Source: a virus. From it: a DNA stretch of 64,000 nt. This document shows positions 48,899-58,121 of the stretch, piece by piece. The DNA lies in IMG/VR virus record IMGVR_UViG_3300021376_000030, positions 1 through 64,000 of that record, one strand, 5' to 3'. How positions within the stretch are numbered: the first letter of the stretch is position 1; each line of letters opens with the position of its first letter. The notes beneath the pieces were generated by a model that was not told the DNA's origin, did no database searches, and was given only the letters and a program-made list of their open reading frames with translations. The translations under genes were made by a program, and so were the position numbers.

Positions 48899-49988
48899 TA
48901 AAGTAATCCTCCAGCTCGCTTTCCCTGTTAATGTCCAAAGTTAGACAATGATGACCCCCTCCAAATAGTCTACTGTATCTTATTTTATTAGGTATTGCTT
49001 CTATATTGTATTTTCTAAGCTTAGAGCTCAAGATATCATAATATTCAGGCATACAAATAATTGTTTCTGGTGATAGTGAAAGTATATTGCAATATATTTT
49101 TTCAGAAGCTAGCGGTATGTAGCCTGTTGATGTAGTAGGGGATAATTCAGTTGGCACGTGAATAAACTCCCATTGTTGCAAAGGCTTAGGTAATTTATTA
49201 ACAATATCTAATGTTATTAGCGCAAGCCCAGGGCGAAGAGGTAAAAAAACGGAATCAATATGATGATCAGCAATATCAACTACCCACACTCTGTAGTCTT
49301 TACCTAAGATTTGTTGTAACCATTTAGCACCAAGTCTCTCATGTTCTGTTGATGCATTCATTAATATGGTATTACCTAACCGCAAACAGTTTGCTGCATC
49401 AAACATGATTTCAACCCCACAATCTAACTCTTGACTATATTTTGATTTTAACGACTCATAATATTTCTTAGCATCTAAAGATTTATAGACTCTGGACATA
49501 TCATAAGAATTGTCTGTTACTAGAGGTCTAGGTGCACATATCCATGATGCACCATGCTTGAAATATTCTAAAAACAAATGCTTTAAATAATCGTTTTCAA
49601 ATTGTCGCCATCTTGCAGCCACTGGGGTTTCTATTATTTTGTCTCCTATTACCATGGTCAAATCACGTACATTAAGAGCTGGGTAGTTGGTACTAGACCA
49701 GCACAATGTTTTTGTAGCCTTTAAACATGCAGGTACTTTTGGTCTTAATACCTTAACACCATTATTTTCAAGTAAAGATACAAATGAATTTAAATCTTCA
49801 GTATGCTCTTCAATTATTTTAGAATTTAAAACCCATCTGTCGGCATAATATGAATTACGAGTATCGTATATATTATCATGAAAAAACAATTTGAACGTTA
49901 TATCATTGTGTGGTAATTCTGCGGGAAATCCATTTCCTACAATTACCTCCTTCAGCTTACCCCACTCATTATGACTGTTTACTTGCAT
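48891..49988 (-). CDS. Amidinotransferase (glycine amidinotransferase family)
   Basis: 365 residues, family length. It transfers an amidino group from arginine to an amine. Catalytic triad positions by alignment to human AGAT: Asp197 in MFDAANCLRLG, His243 in DHHIDSVFLPLRPG, Cys348 in GGGHHCLTLDI. N-terminal NEWGKLKEVIVG and VRDLTMVIGDKIIE also fit. Members include AGAT, StrB-type inosamine amidinotransferases and toxin enzymes, so in this sugar cluster a guanidino-sugar or guanidino-amine product is plausible, not shown. Overlaps the next gene by ten bases. Confidence 0.85.
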   Translation of the reverse strand: MQVNSHNEWGKLKEVIVGNGFPAELPHNDITFKLFFHDNIYDTRNSYYADRWVLNSKIIEEHTEDLNSFVSLLENNGVKVLRPKVPACLKATKTLCWSSTNYPALNVRDLTMVIGDKIIETPVAARWRQFENDYLKHLFLEYFKHGASWICAPRPLVTDNSYDMSRVYKSLDAKKYYESLKSKYSQELDCGVEIMFDAANCLRLGNTILMNASTEHERLGAKWLQQILGKDYRVWVVDIADHHIDSVFLPLRPGLALITLDIVNKLPKPLQQWEFIHVPTELSPTTSTGYIPLASEKIYCNILSLSPETIICMPEYYDILSSKLRKYNIEAIPNKIRYSRLFGGGHHCLTLDINRESELEDYFSE

Positions 49989-50884
49989 ATTTGTTTAAAC
50001 ATTTCATGGTACTGCTGTACAATAATTTTGTGGCAATTTTCATTTGCGCGCTTTTTGCACCTACCAATCATTCTCAAAAAAGTTTTCTTATCTTTTTTTA
50101 AGAACATCATTTTTGCAAAAAGCTCTTTTGGTGTTTCGGCAAAAATTGTATCATATTTCGATTTAACTACTCCTGATATGGTGGTTTCTCTATTAAGAAT
50201 ACTCGGTATACCCATATACCAAGCTTGATATAGCCTATTTGCGTGACGGTGCGTTTTGCCAGTAATAGGAGACCATATGGATGAAGGATGAAGAAATTCA
50301 CCGTTGTCTTTCTTATATAATGGTAATTTTTTGTCTCTCAAAAATACAAACACATCCGTAGGTATATCGCAATAATTTTTGTTGTTTATTATCTTAAAAT
50401 TTATTCCATAGTAGGCACAATTCTGGATAAATCTCTTACCAGATAACTCTTTGTCAAAACTGTGCGCTGCGCCTACACCAGTAAAATTTACGGGGGGAAA
50501 CTTAGGGTTAAATTTAATAATATTAACAGGAAGAGGAAAATGTATGAAAAACGTGCGCTTATTAATCATCTGCTTGTTATGAGTGACTATAAAATCAACA
50601 CCCTGAACTTCCGGAAAATCACCTATAACCTGTACAGTTTTATATTTACCAATTTTAATTTTATCTTTAGTATCATAATGAAATATTACAACATCATTTT
50701 TTTGTATATTTTTTGGAACGTCTGTAACTAAAAATAAATTATATTGTTTATTTTTTAAATTATTTTTTAGAATCCAATAATTATAAACTATATGGTGAAA
50801 GTTACCGTTACAAAGATTTGAATATTCATCTTTGCATTCTAAATAGTTATTACCCAATTTGTGAGCCAAAAAGTATATATTCAT
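49979..50884 (-). CDS. Glycosyltransferase (GT-B like)
   Basis: 301 residues. The donor-binding section HANRLYQAWYMGIPSILNRE-like segment (about residue 215) and SKYDTIFAETPKELFAKM fit GT-B enzymes. N-terminus MNIYFLAHKLGNN. Substrate unknown. Divergent from the GT2 gene with two-base overlap. Confidence 0.68.
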   Translation of the reverse strand: MNIYFLAHKLGNNYLECKDEYSNLCNGNFHHIVYNYWILKNNLKNKQYNLFLVTDVPKNIQKNDVVIFHYDTKDKIKIGKYKTVQVIGDFPEVQGVDFIVTHNKQMINKRTFFIHFPLPVNIIKFNPKFPPVNFTGVGAAHSFDKELSGKRFIQNCAYYGINFKIINNKNYCDIPTDVFVFLRDKKLPLYKKDNGEFLHPSSIWSPITGKTHRHANRLYQAWYMGIPSILNRETTISGVVKSKYDTIFAETPKELFAKMMFLKKDKKTFLRMIGRCKKRANENCHKIIVQQYHEMFKQICK

Positions 50885-51737
50885 GAGTGTAGCTATATTA
50901 TTGCCTGTATTTAATTGTGAGGATACTATAAATCAAACAGTTCAAAGCTTGCTTCTTCAATCATATTCCGATTTCATACTATATGTGATTAATAACAATT
51001 GTAGTGATAAAACAATTGATATAGTTAAGGGTATCCCTGATTTTAGAATAAAAGTTTTTAACTATAATGCTATACAAAAATGTAGCGCGGCTTTAAATTA
51101 CGGGCTCGACATAATTAAAGAAAATATTATTTGTCGTGCTGATGGAGATGACATATACCATCCAAATTATATACAATATTATGTTGATGAGCTTAGCAAA
51201 AATAAGCATAAGATAGTTTATGGGAGCTATAAGTTTAATTATCATGATGGGCGAGTAGAAAATACTACCCGGTTAACTGATCTAGATTTATTAGTATGGC
51301 GATTAATGTTTTTTAATACTGTGGATCATAATGTTGGGTATGATAGAAAATATATTAATCTATTAGGTCAATATAACACGCTATTACACTCAGAAGACTA
51401 CGATCTATGGTTAAGAAGTGTAATATACAATCCAGACAGTATAAGCGGTATACAATCCACCGATATATTGTGTGAATGCTACAAATCAAAAACTTGCATG
51501 ACGGAAAAGTATAAGCATAGCAACGACATTAACGTGCGATTATCTTGTGATTTTATTAGAAAATATCTTAATATTCCTGTAGACAGCAAAATTATTTCTA
51601 AAATAAAAAAGAACGAAACGCTTGATCAGCAAGAAAAATTAATGATTAACTGCATACTAGATGCTTTTTGTAAGAAGCGAGGGATAACAACAAACAAACT
51701 TAACAAATTTATTAAGGAGTTTCAATTTTATGTGTAG
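50883..51737 (+). CDS. Glycosyltransferase family 2
   Basis: 284 residues. VAILLPVFNCEDTINQTVQS, YVINNNCSDKTIDIVKG and RADGDDIYHPNYI (DxD) are textbook GT2 marks. C-terminal half is a helical acceptor region. It overlaps the asparagine-synthetase-like gene by eight bases. Confidence 0.9.
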   Translation: MSVAILLPVFNCEDTINQTVQSLLLQSYSDFILYVINNNCSDKTIDIVKGIPDFRIKVFNYNAIQKCSAALNYGLDIIKENIICRADGDDIYHPNYIQYYVDELSKNKHKIVYGSYKFNYHDGRVENTTRLTDLDLLVWRLMFFNTVDHNVGYDRKYINLLGQYNTLLHSEDYDLWLRSVIYNPDSISGIQSTDILCECYKSKTCMTEKYKHSNDINVRLSCDFIRKYLNIPVDSKIISKIKKNETLDQQEKLMINCILDAFCKKRGITTNKLNKFIKEFQFYV

Positions 51738-53007
51738 CATTCTATTCACTACAAAGCAGCTTTCTGCAGAAAGTATATCTAATGCTAATAAATTACTGCA
51801 ATATAGAGGGCCAGATAATTTTAATACTTATCAAACCGGGGTGGGTACATTTTTACACAATAGATTAGATATTGCTGGCAACTGCTTACAGCCTTTCTCT
51901 GAACATGACATAGATATAATTTTTAATGGCGAAATATATAATTATACCGAAGATAATGAAGCCCTCTATATTCTTAATCTTTATAGGAAATATGGAATAA
52001 AATTTGCACAATATTTGGATGGTGAATACGCTATACTGTTAGTTGACAATAAAAGGCAGAAAATACTCTCTGCAACAGACCCGTTTAAAACAAAACCATT
52101 ATGGGTTTCTATAGATAATGGGTTTCACGTTTCTACATATAAAAGCGCATTGTTGGAGTGTGGTATATCTAATGTTGAGCCTCATAAGCCAAATACAGTA
52201 ATGGTTTATGATATTAATAAAAACAAGATAAGAAATTATACAAATATTACGTTTGATTTAAGGCAACATAAGCAAACTTATGAAGACTGGATTGCCGCTT
52301 TTAAGCTATCTATATTAAATAGATCTAAAACAGATAAAAAAATATTTATAGGGTTAAGCAGCGGCTATGATAGCGGCTGTATTGCTTGTGAATTAAACAA
52401 TATTAAAAAGCCTTTTAACGCATATAGCATTGTAAACAATGAAAATTATAATATTATTCAGGAAAGATGTAATATATTAAACAATGTTGAAATGATTGAT
52501 TATAATGAAAAAAACAACCTTTATGTATTGTCACACTTTCAAAAGTATTGTGAGCTAGATACGAATACAGAATATGGGTATTTGGAAGATAGATCATCTA
52601 TACCCTTGATGCATATTGGAATTCGCGCAAAAAATAGTGGTTGTAAGATATTCTTTTCTGGTACTGGGTGTGACGAGATTATAGGCGATTACTATGTAAA
52701 AGGTAATTATGATCAAGACAAAGCGTCCTGCTTTCAAGGAAAATTTCCTAACGATCTTAATTCTATCTTTCCATGGAAAAACGTCTTTAACGGGACAATG
52801 CGAAAATATCTTACGAAAGATGAATATATTATCGGTTGTCTAGGAATTGAAGCCCGGTATCCGTTTTTGGACAAACACCTCGTTCAAGAATTTTTGTGGC
52901 TATTACCAGAATTAAAAAATGCTTTTTATAAAGCACCTCTTAGGGATTACCTAATACAAAATAATTTTCCGTATAAAGAAAATGAAAAGAAAGGCTTTCG
53001 TGTCTAA
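51730..53007 (+). CDS. asnB: Asparagine-synthetase-like amidotransferase, C-truncated
   Basis: 425 residues. Cys2 after Met is the glutaminase nucleophile (MCSILF), with RGPDNFNTY, FNGEIYNY and LDGEYAIL of the class II glutaminase domain. ATP-PPi loop LSSGYDSGCIA, then GTGCDEIIGDYY and ARYPFLD of the synthetase domain. It stops just after KKGF, where family members continue, so about 50-100 C-terminal residues are missing. Could amidate an acid sugar or a peptide. GT8 starts inside its end. Confidence 0.85.
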   Translation: MCSILFTTKQLSAESISNANKLLQYRGPDNFNTYQTGVGTFLHNRLDIAGNCLQPFSEHDIDIIFNGEIYNYTEDNEALYILNLYRKYGIKFAQYLDGEYAILLVDNKRQKILSATDPFKTKPLWVSIDNGFHVSTYKSALLECGISNVEPHKPNTVMVYDINKNKIRNYTNITFDLRQHKQTYEDWIAAFKLSILNRSKTDKKIFIGLSSGYDSGCIACELNNIKKPFNAYSIVNNENYNIIQERCNILNNVEMIDYNEKNNLYVLSHFQKYCELDTNTEYGYLEDRSSIPLMHIGIRAKNSGCKIFFSGTGCDEIIGDYYVKGNYDQDKASCFQGKFPNDLNSIFPWKNVFNGTMRKYLTKDEYIIGCLGIEARYPFLDKHLVQEFLWLLPELKNAFYKAPLRDYLIQNNFPYKENEKKGFRV

Positions 53008-53785
53008 AGCAATTGTTTATATTTTAAACAAAGAGTTTTTAACTGCATTTAAAGTATCTTTGTATTCGTTATACAAGTATAATAGTTTAAAAAACATTAA
53101 ATTAGTTATTTTTTATTACGAAGACTGTCTATTACCGGAACTAAGTACTATTTTTAGTAAATTAAAATTATCTGTAGATTTTAAACCAATAAATAGAGGC
53201 CTCTATAACAATTGTATATTTGATGGTGCATACAGAAAGTGGCAATTTAATCCTGGATATAGATTTGAACTGTTTGATTTAAAGTTTGATGAGATACTGT
53301 ATATAGATTGCGATACTTTAATTAATGGCGATATAACTTCATTCTTTAGTCAACAGGGTAATTTTTGTGCATGCCCGTTAAATCCGAGAATCGCTATTTA
53401 CTATGCAAGAGGCAACGGGTTTAACGCCGGTATTTTTTTAGTAAGAAAGAAATATATTTCTAAATCATTTAAAAGGAAATTAATTAAGTTTTGCGAAGAG
53501 TCAAATAATTTATCTGGTAATCAAGTTGTTCTAAATCATTTTTTTAAAAACAAGACAACTTTTTTGCCGCAAAAATATAATGTCACAACAGATGTATTGT
53601 CGTCTGAGCTATTGGCCGAAGGTCTTATATTTCATTTTGTTGGTGAACTCAAGCCCTGGAATAATAAACTGCAGGAAAGTTATAATGAATATGTGTTAAG
53701 TAATACAGGATTGTTTTTATTGTCAAAATTATTTTTAAGATACAAACAATTAGAAAAAGAGTCTAGTTTATTTTTTAATAACTAA
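52982..53785 (+). CDS. Glycosyltransferase family 8-like
   Basis: 267 residues. FDEILYIDCDTLINGDIT (DxD), FNAGIFLVR and HFVGELKPWNN. Very similar in order to the GT8 at 48 kb. The start lies 26 bases inside the preceding gene; a later start is possible. Confidence 0.85.
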   Translation: MKRKAFVSKAIVYILNKEFLTAFKVSLYSLYKYNSLKNIKLVIFYYEDCLLPELSTIFSKLKLSVDFKPINRGLYNNCIFDGAYRKWQFNPGYRFELFDLKFDEILYIDCDTLINGDITSFFSQQGNFCACPLNPRIAIYYARGNGFNAGIFLVRKKYISKSFKRKLIKFCEESNNLSGNQVVLNHFFKNKTTFLPQKYNVTTDVLSSELLAEGLIFHFVGELKPWNNKLQESYNEYVLSNTGLFLLSKLFLRYKQLEKESSLFFNN

Positions 53786-53786
53786 A

Positions 53787-53794
53787 TATAAATA
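53787..53794 (+). promoter_or_regulatory. T4-type late promoter
   Basis: TATAAATA, five bases before the ATG at 53800. Confidence 0.5.
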
Positions 53795-53799
53795 TCCTT

Positions 53800-54045
53800 A
53801 TGTCAGATATTGATCCAAAAATTTACGGGGCAAAAATTTACGAAGCAGAGATTAAACAATTTTTTAATTTGGAAAAACCTGTACCTAAAATATTCAAAAA
53901 CGGTAAAAAATTAAGAGAAGATTATGTTGCAAGAGAAGAATTTCTAAAAAAAATTAGCCTGTGCAATGGTTGTGAATTAGTTCAGTTTAGGGCTTATTTT
54001 ATTACTCAGTTGCTTGATAATATTAAAGACCCTGCAGTTAATTGA
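53800..54045 (+). CDS. Small hypothetical protein
   Basis: 81 residues (MSDIDPKIYGAKIYEAEIKQ...). Two cysteines in LCNGCELVQF. Preceded by a late promoter, so probably virion-related rather than sugar-related. No family recognised. Confidence 0.62.
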   Translation: MSDIDPKIYGAKIYEAEIKQFFNLEKPVPKIFKNGKKLREDYVAREEFLKKISLCNGCELVQFRAYFITQLLDNIKDPAVN

Positions 54046-54075
54046 GTTTAATTAAATAGTATATATAATAAAGCT

Positions 54076-54729
54076 ATGAATGTCCTGTGTTTAGTACCGC
54101 ACGGTGATGATGAAATTTTGTCTGCAGGCGGTTCATTGATCAAACATAAAAGGCAAGGCGATACACTAACAATATGCATTCTCAAAGGAGATAAGGACCC
54201 TCGTAATGCTCAACAACTAGAGAATAGTAAAGAGGTTGCGCGTTTTCTTAATGTAGACAAACTACAACATTTAGATATTTCAGAATCTCTTCTTAGCTCG
54301 GATATAAAGTATGTGGCAGGTGCAATAGAAAGTTTTTTATTAAATGAGCCGTTTTTTGATATTTTGTATACTGTTTCTCCTTACGATAATCATCAAGATC
54401 ATCGGGGAGTCTTTTCTGCAATTAATGTTGCTTTAAGAGCAACAGGGCCTTTTGTTATTCCTCGCATTTTATGTGGTGAAACACTATCTTCATCTGATCA
54501 AACTTTTGGAATTACAAAAAAGTTTACTCCCACCTATTACAATATTTTATCCGAAGATGATATTAATAAAAAAGTTGAAGCTCTTTTATTCTATCCTGGT
54601 GAGCTTAGACAGCCTCCCCATCCCCGGTCAATACAATTAATAAAAACACTAGCAGCGTTAAGAGGGTCTGAATGTAATAGCAATTATGCAGAAGCGTTTA
54701 TGGTGGCCCGGTGGCATATCAATGAGTAG
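54076..54729 (+). CDS. LmbE/PIG-L deacetylase
   Basis: 217 residues. LVPHGDDEILSAGG carries the HxDD zinc motif and YDNHQDHRGVF the second His site. Family members remove acetyl from N-acetylglucosamine lipids or related sugars. It overlaps the epimerase by eight bases and so is coupled to it. Confidence 0.85.
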   Translation: MNVLCLVPHGDDEILSAGGSLIKHKRQGDTLTICILKGDKDPRNAQQLENSKEVARFLNVDKLQHLDISESLLSSDIKYVAGAIESFLLNEPFFDILYTVSPYDNHQDHRGVFSAINVALRATGPFVIPRILCGETLSSSDQTFGITKKFTPTYYNILSEDDINKKVEALLFYPGELRQPPHPRSIQLIKTLAALRGSECNSNYAEAFMVARWHINE

Positions 54730-55624
54730 CATACTTGTGACAGGGGGGAGTGGGTTTATAGGTAAAGAAATTATTAAGCATTTAGAATGGGTAAAATATA
54801 GACCTGTTAATTTTGATATTAGCGATAGAAACAATCTTTTATGCATAAATCAACTTGAGCGATATATTAAAAATACTGATATGGTAATTCATATTGCCGC
54901 TCAGGCTAATTTTATGGAAATGGAAAATTTATTAGGAGCACAAAGCGGTGTAATGATAAATGTTGTAGGGACTCATAATATAGCCTATCTTTGTGCAAAG
55001 TATAAAAAGCCTCTAATATATGGATCCACAGTATGCACTTACGGTAATATTGAAACAATAGGCAAAGAGAATTCAGCGCTAAATCCATCTGACCTGTATG
55101 CTTATTCAAAGCTAGCCGGTGAAAATATAATATTAGGGTATGCAAAAACGTTTGGGCTTGAATATATTATTTTACGTTTTGCAACTACATATGGGCCAGG
55201 TATAAGACCTGCATTAGGTGTTCATAAATTCATTACTGCCGCTAAAAAAAATCTTCCATTAAAGATACATGGAAACGGAAAACAAACACGCACCCAAACT
55301 CATGTATATGACATTGCTTCGGGTGTCGTTAAAGCTGTTCAACGATTTAATAAAGCTAAAAATAATATAATAAATCTATCTGCATCCGAACAAATTACAG
55401 CAAAAAAAATGGCTAAAGATATAATTAAAAAGCTAAATAGTAAGTCAAAAATTATTAATATAGATCAACGAAAAAACCAAACGTTTTATGAGAGGTTTTC
55501 TACAGATAAAGCAAAAAAGCTATTAAAATGGAGCCCGGTTTATAGCTGGGAAAAAGGTATAAAAAATACTATTGAATGGTTTATTAGCGCAAAAGATGGG
55601 CGTCATCAACTGCCATCCCGGTAA
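54722..55624 (+). CDS. UDP-sugar epimerase (GalE-like)
   Basis: 300 residues from ATG 54722, which keeps the NAD motif GGSGFIG near the N-terminus. GSTVCTYG and YAYSKLAGENI give the Ser and YxxxK active site. The length fits a short-chain dehydrogenase. It may make the sugar used by the cluster's transferases. Ends overlapping the convergent radical SAM gene. Confidence 0.82.
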   Translation: MSSILVTGGSGFIGKEIIKHLEWVKYRPVNFDISDRNNLLCINQLERYIKNTDMVIHIAAQANFMEMENLLGAQSGVMINVVGTHNIAYLCAKYKKPLIYGSTVCTYGNIETIGKENSALNPSDLYAYSKLAGENIILGYAKTFGLEYIILRFATTYGPGIRPALGVHKFITAAKKNLPLKIHGNGKQTRTQTHVYDIASGVVKAVQRFNKAKNNIINLSASEQITAKKMAKDIIKKLNSKSKIINIDQRKNQTFYERFSTDKAKKLLKWSPVYSWEKGIKNTIEWFISAKDGRHQLPSR

Positions 55625-56942
55625 TAGTTCGTACAAAAGTATCCATTGGCTCATCTCTAAACAGCTCTATACAATATTTTTCGTTTATAGTATAAAGCTT
55701 GTGCACCTTTTTTTCGTCTAAATTATACTCTTGGATAATTTTTTGAGCTAAATTATATCTTTCAGTAAAATTTACCCGCAGATAATCTACTAAGTATATT
55801 GCACTAGGATTATTTGTTTCATGATTTACTACACAATATTTTATATATTTTAATGCATCTAGAAATGCATTAAAGTTATAACCAGAATTACCATCAGAAT
55901 ATTCCTGAGCATCAATAGAGTAATAATGGTCAAGCGCTTGCTGCAGCGAAAGCTTGTCGGTGTATCTCAAGTTTAACATCAGAGGAAATTCTAAATGATG
56001 AAAATAAAGCTTTGCCCGATATTTATTTGCTAAATCTAAGATATTCTTTAAGTCAAAAAGGTTTTCAGTACATACCACTGGAGATAAAAAAAACTGTTTA
56101 TTATTTTTATCTAATGCTTCTTTAAATTTTTCTATATTTGAAATTACTCTATCATATTGTGCATTTTTTCTTATTCGTTCATATACCTCTTTTGTAGCTG
56201 CATCAAGTGAAACGCTTAAGTTTATATTAAGATTTTCCAGATAACGTTTAATTTTATCATTATATATAGTACCGTTTGTTTGTATATAGCAAAGTGTTTG
56301 AGATTTTTGCTCTAAAAGAAAATCAAATATCTTGTAATATGCCCCTATTAAAAACGGCTCACCTCCAAAAAAATTAATTCGTTTTGCGTTTAAAAGAAAA
56401 GGCTTTAATTCTTCAAAAAACTCTTCAGTTTCGTAAACTTCAAGTAAAGGTTCTCGTTTTTCTCTATTTTTTCTAATAGAAGAGGAATAAACACCATTAC
56501 ACATTATACATTCTAAATTGCACTTATTACTGAGCTCAAAGTCCAATCTATATGGGTATTTCAATTTTCTAAAACTATCATCATACCTCTCAGATAACGC
56601 TGAGTCTTCTGTATCATAATGTTTTATTTTTAATGTTTTGTAGTTGGCTGAATCAAGCATTAATTCGCACTGCTGACACCCTAGCTTGAAGCTAAAACTA
56701 TCCATTTCCTCTCTTAGCTTCTTTAACTCTTCTCCATTCCAAATTTCCATCAAACTTCTTTGCGGATAAAAGCCAACCGCATAGTCCCTGTTTGCACAAC
56801 ATACAGTTATTCGTCCTCCCTGATTAAAATTCATAGTAGTAAATGGTGCTTGGCAAAGCGTGCCAAATTTGTCTTTTCTATTTTGCAAGAACTGAGTTTT
56901 GGTTAGATGCTTTTGACTACTAAGTAGCTCTTGTATAATCAC
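55584..56942 (-). CDS. Radical SAM protein with twitch-like N-terminus
   Basis: 452 residues. N-terminal CQAPFTTMNFNQGGRITVCC, then LKLGCQQCELML-like Cys sites (Cys positions near 33, 48-49, 88 and 91) form an auxiliary cluster. Then FELSNKCNLECIMCNGVY is the CxxxCxxC site, with FFGGEPFLIGAY. It belongs to the SPASM/twitch group, which modifies peptides or sugars. Third such protein in the cluster. Confidence 0.8.
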   Translation of the reverse strand: MIIQELLSSQKHLTKTQFLQNRKDKFGTLCQAPFTTMNFNQGGRITVCCANRDYAVGFYPQRSLMEIWNGEELKKLREEMDSFSFKLGCQQCELMLDSANYKTLKIKHYDTEDSALSERYDDSFRKLKYPYRLDFELSNKCNLECIMCNGVYSSSIRKNREKREPLLEVYETEEFFEELKPFLLNAKRINFFGGEPFLIGAYYKIFDFLLEQKSQTLCYIQTNGTIYNDKIKRYLENLNINLSVSLDAATKEVYERIRKNAQYDRVISNIEKFKEALDKNNKQFFLSPVVCTENLFDLKNILDLANKYRAKLYFHHLEFPLMLNLRYTDKLSLQQALDHYYSIDAQEYSDGNSGYNFNAFLDALKYIKYCVVNHETNNPSAIYLVDYLRVNFTERYNLAQKIIQEYNLDEKKVHKLYTINEKYCIELFRDEPMDTFVRTITGMAVDDAHLLR

Positions 56943-56963
56943 GTCTTATTTACTATATATGAT

Positions 56964-57293
56964 ATGATAGTACAGTATATAATTGGTTTAGGTATTCTGA
57001 CAACATCTTTATTGATATGGTTTTATAGCCCGCTACGGACTTCTTTAGGTCAAATATTTTTTGATAGAAATATATTTTCTAATGATCAATTTGAGACCGC
57101 GCTACTTATTAAGTCTCCATTTTTAGGAAAATTATTGGGGTGTTATATCTGCCTTTCATTCTGGTTATCTTTATTAATCGGTATCGCTAGTCATTTTTAC
57201 TTTAATACGCCTTTAACCTTTATTCCTTTGGTGTGGTTTACCTACCCCGGCCTTGCTTATATATACAAAGCAATAATTGATAGATGCAACTAA
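56964..57293 (+). CDS. Membrane protein with CYxC motif
   Basis: About 109 residues from MIVQYIIG; a longer frame opens at 56931. Three hydrophobic spans: LGILTTSLLIWFY, CYICLSFWLSLLIGIAS and PLTFIPLVWFTYPGLAYIY. The word LLGCYICLSFW resembles DUF1360-type small membrane proteins. Overlaps the next gene by ten bases. Confidence 0.65.
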   Translation: MIVQYIIGLGILTTSLLIWFYSPLRTSLGQIFFDRNIFSNDQFETALLIKSPFLGKLLGCYICLSFWLSLLIGIASHFYFNTPLTFIPLVWFTYPGLAYIYKAIIDRCN

Positions 57294-58114
57294 AGCTTCC
57301 TACCTACACTGTAGAAATTAGTCTCTATGTTGGATGTAGTGTAAACTGTAATTACTGTCCCCATTTAAGCCTACTTAAAAAAAGCTCAGCAAAGTCTTTA
57401 ACAGTATCAGATTATAAACTCATACTCTCTAAAATACCAAAGTTTGTTGGAATAGCTTTTATTGGTATGAGCGAGCCTTTGTTACATAAAGATTTTAAGG
57501 AAATCTTATTACATACAATTAATGAAGGGTACGAGGTGGTTTGCTTTACTACTCTACCAGACAAATACCCAGAACATGTAGATTTATTTTTAGATTCAAA
57601 TCTATGGTTAGTTAGATCTCTCCACATACGAGATGATCAAATGTCATATAAGAATAATAGCGATTATTATTACAGTAATATAGAAAAGTATTTTTCTCAA
57701 ATTAATAAAAATTGTAGCGGCATAAAAAAGGATAGAATCTCTATTTTATCAAAAAATATAGATTTAAAAATACAGACACTTCTACAAAAGTATGATTTAT
57801 TAGACTATGCTCACAGGAGTGAGCCCTTTACCAGGATAAATGCACCTATGAAGTATAAAGCCAAGCCTAATAAGAAACTAAAAGGTAAGATTTATTGCTC
57901 TGAGCATCACGATAAAATACAGCATTTATTACCAGATGGTGATGTGGTCCTATGTTGTATGGATGTAGAAAAAAATCATGTATTGGGCAATCTCTATAAA
58001 GATAACTACGAATCATTGTTTAGAAGCAAAGAATATAATAAAATTCTTAATGGCTTTAATGATCACAAGGTAAACACTATATGCAGATCATGCGCATTTG
58101 CCAGAAAAGCATAA
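57284..58114 (+). CDS. Radical SAM/SPASM-type protein
   Basis: 276 residues. YVGCSVNCNYCPHLSL is the radical SAM site, PDGDVVLCCMDVEKNHVLGN and ICRSCAFA the SPASM-like end. A direct paralogue of the C-terminal two-thirds of the 45.8 kb protein. Both lie at opposite ends of the cluster. Confidence 0.82.
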   Translation: MQLKLPTYTVEISLYVGCSVNCNYCPHLSLLKKSSAKSLTVSDYKLILSKIPKFVGIAFIGMSEPLLHKDFKEILLHTINEGYEVVCFTTLPDKYPEHVDLFLDSNLWLVRSLHIRDDQMSYKNNSDYYYSNIEKYFSQINKNCSGIKKDRISILSKNIDLKIQTLLQKYDLLDYAHRSEPFTRINAPMKYKAKPNKKLKGKIYCSEHHDKIQHLLPDGDVVLCCMDVEKNHVLGNLYKDNYESLFRSKEYNKILNGFNDHKVNTICRSCAFARKA

Positions 58115-58117
58115 ATA
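58110..58117 (+). promoter_or_regulatory. Late promoter-like element
   Basis: CATAAATA, four bases before the ATG at 58122, inside the end of the radical SAM gene. Confidence 0.42.
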
Positions 58118-58121
58118 TAAT

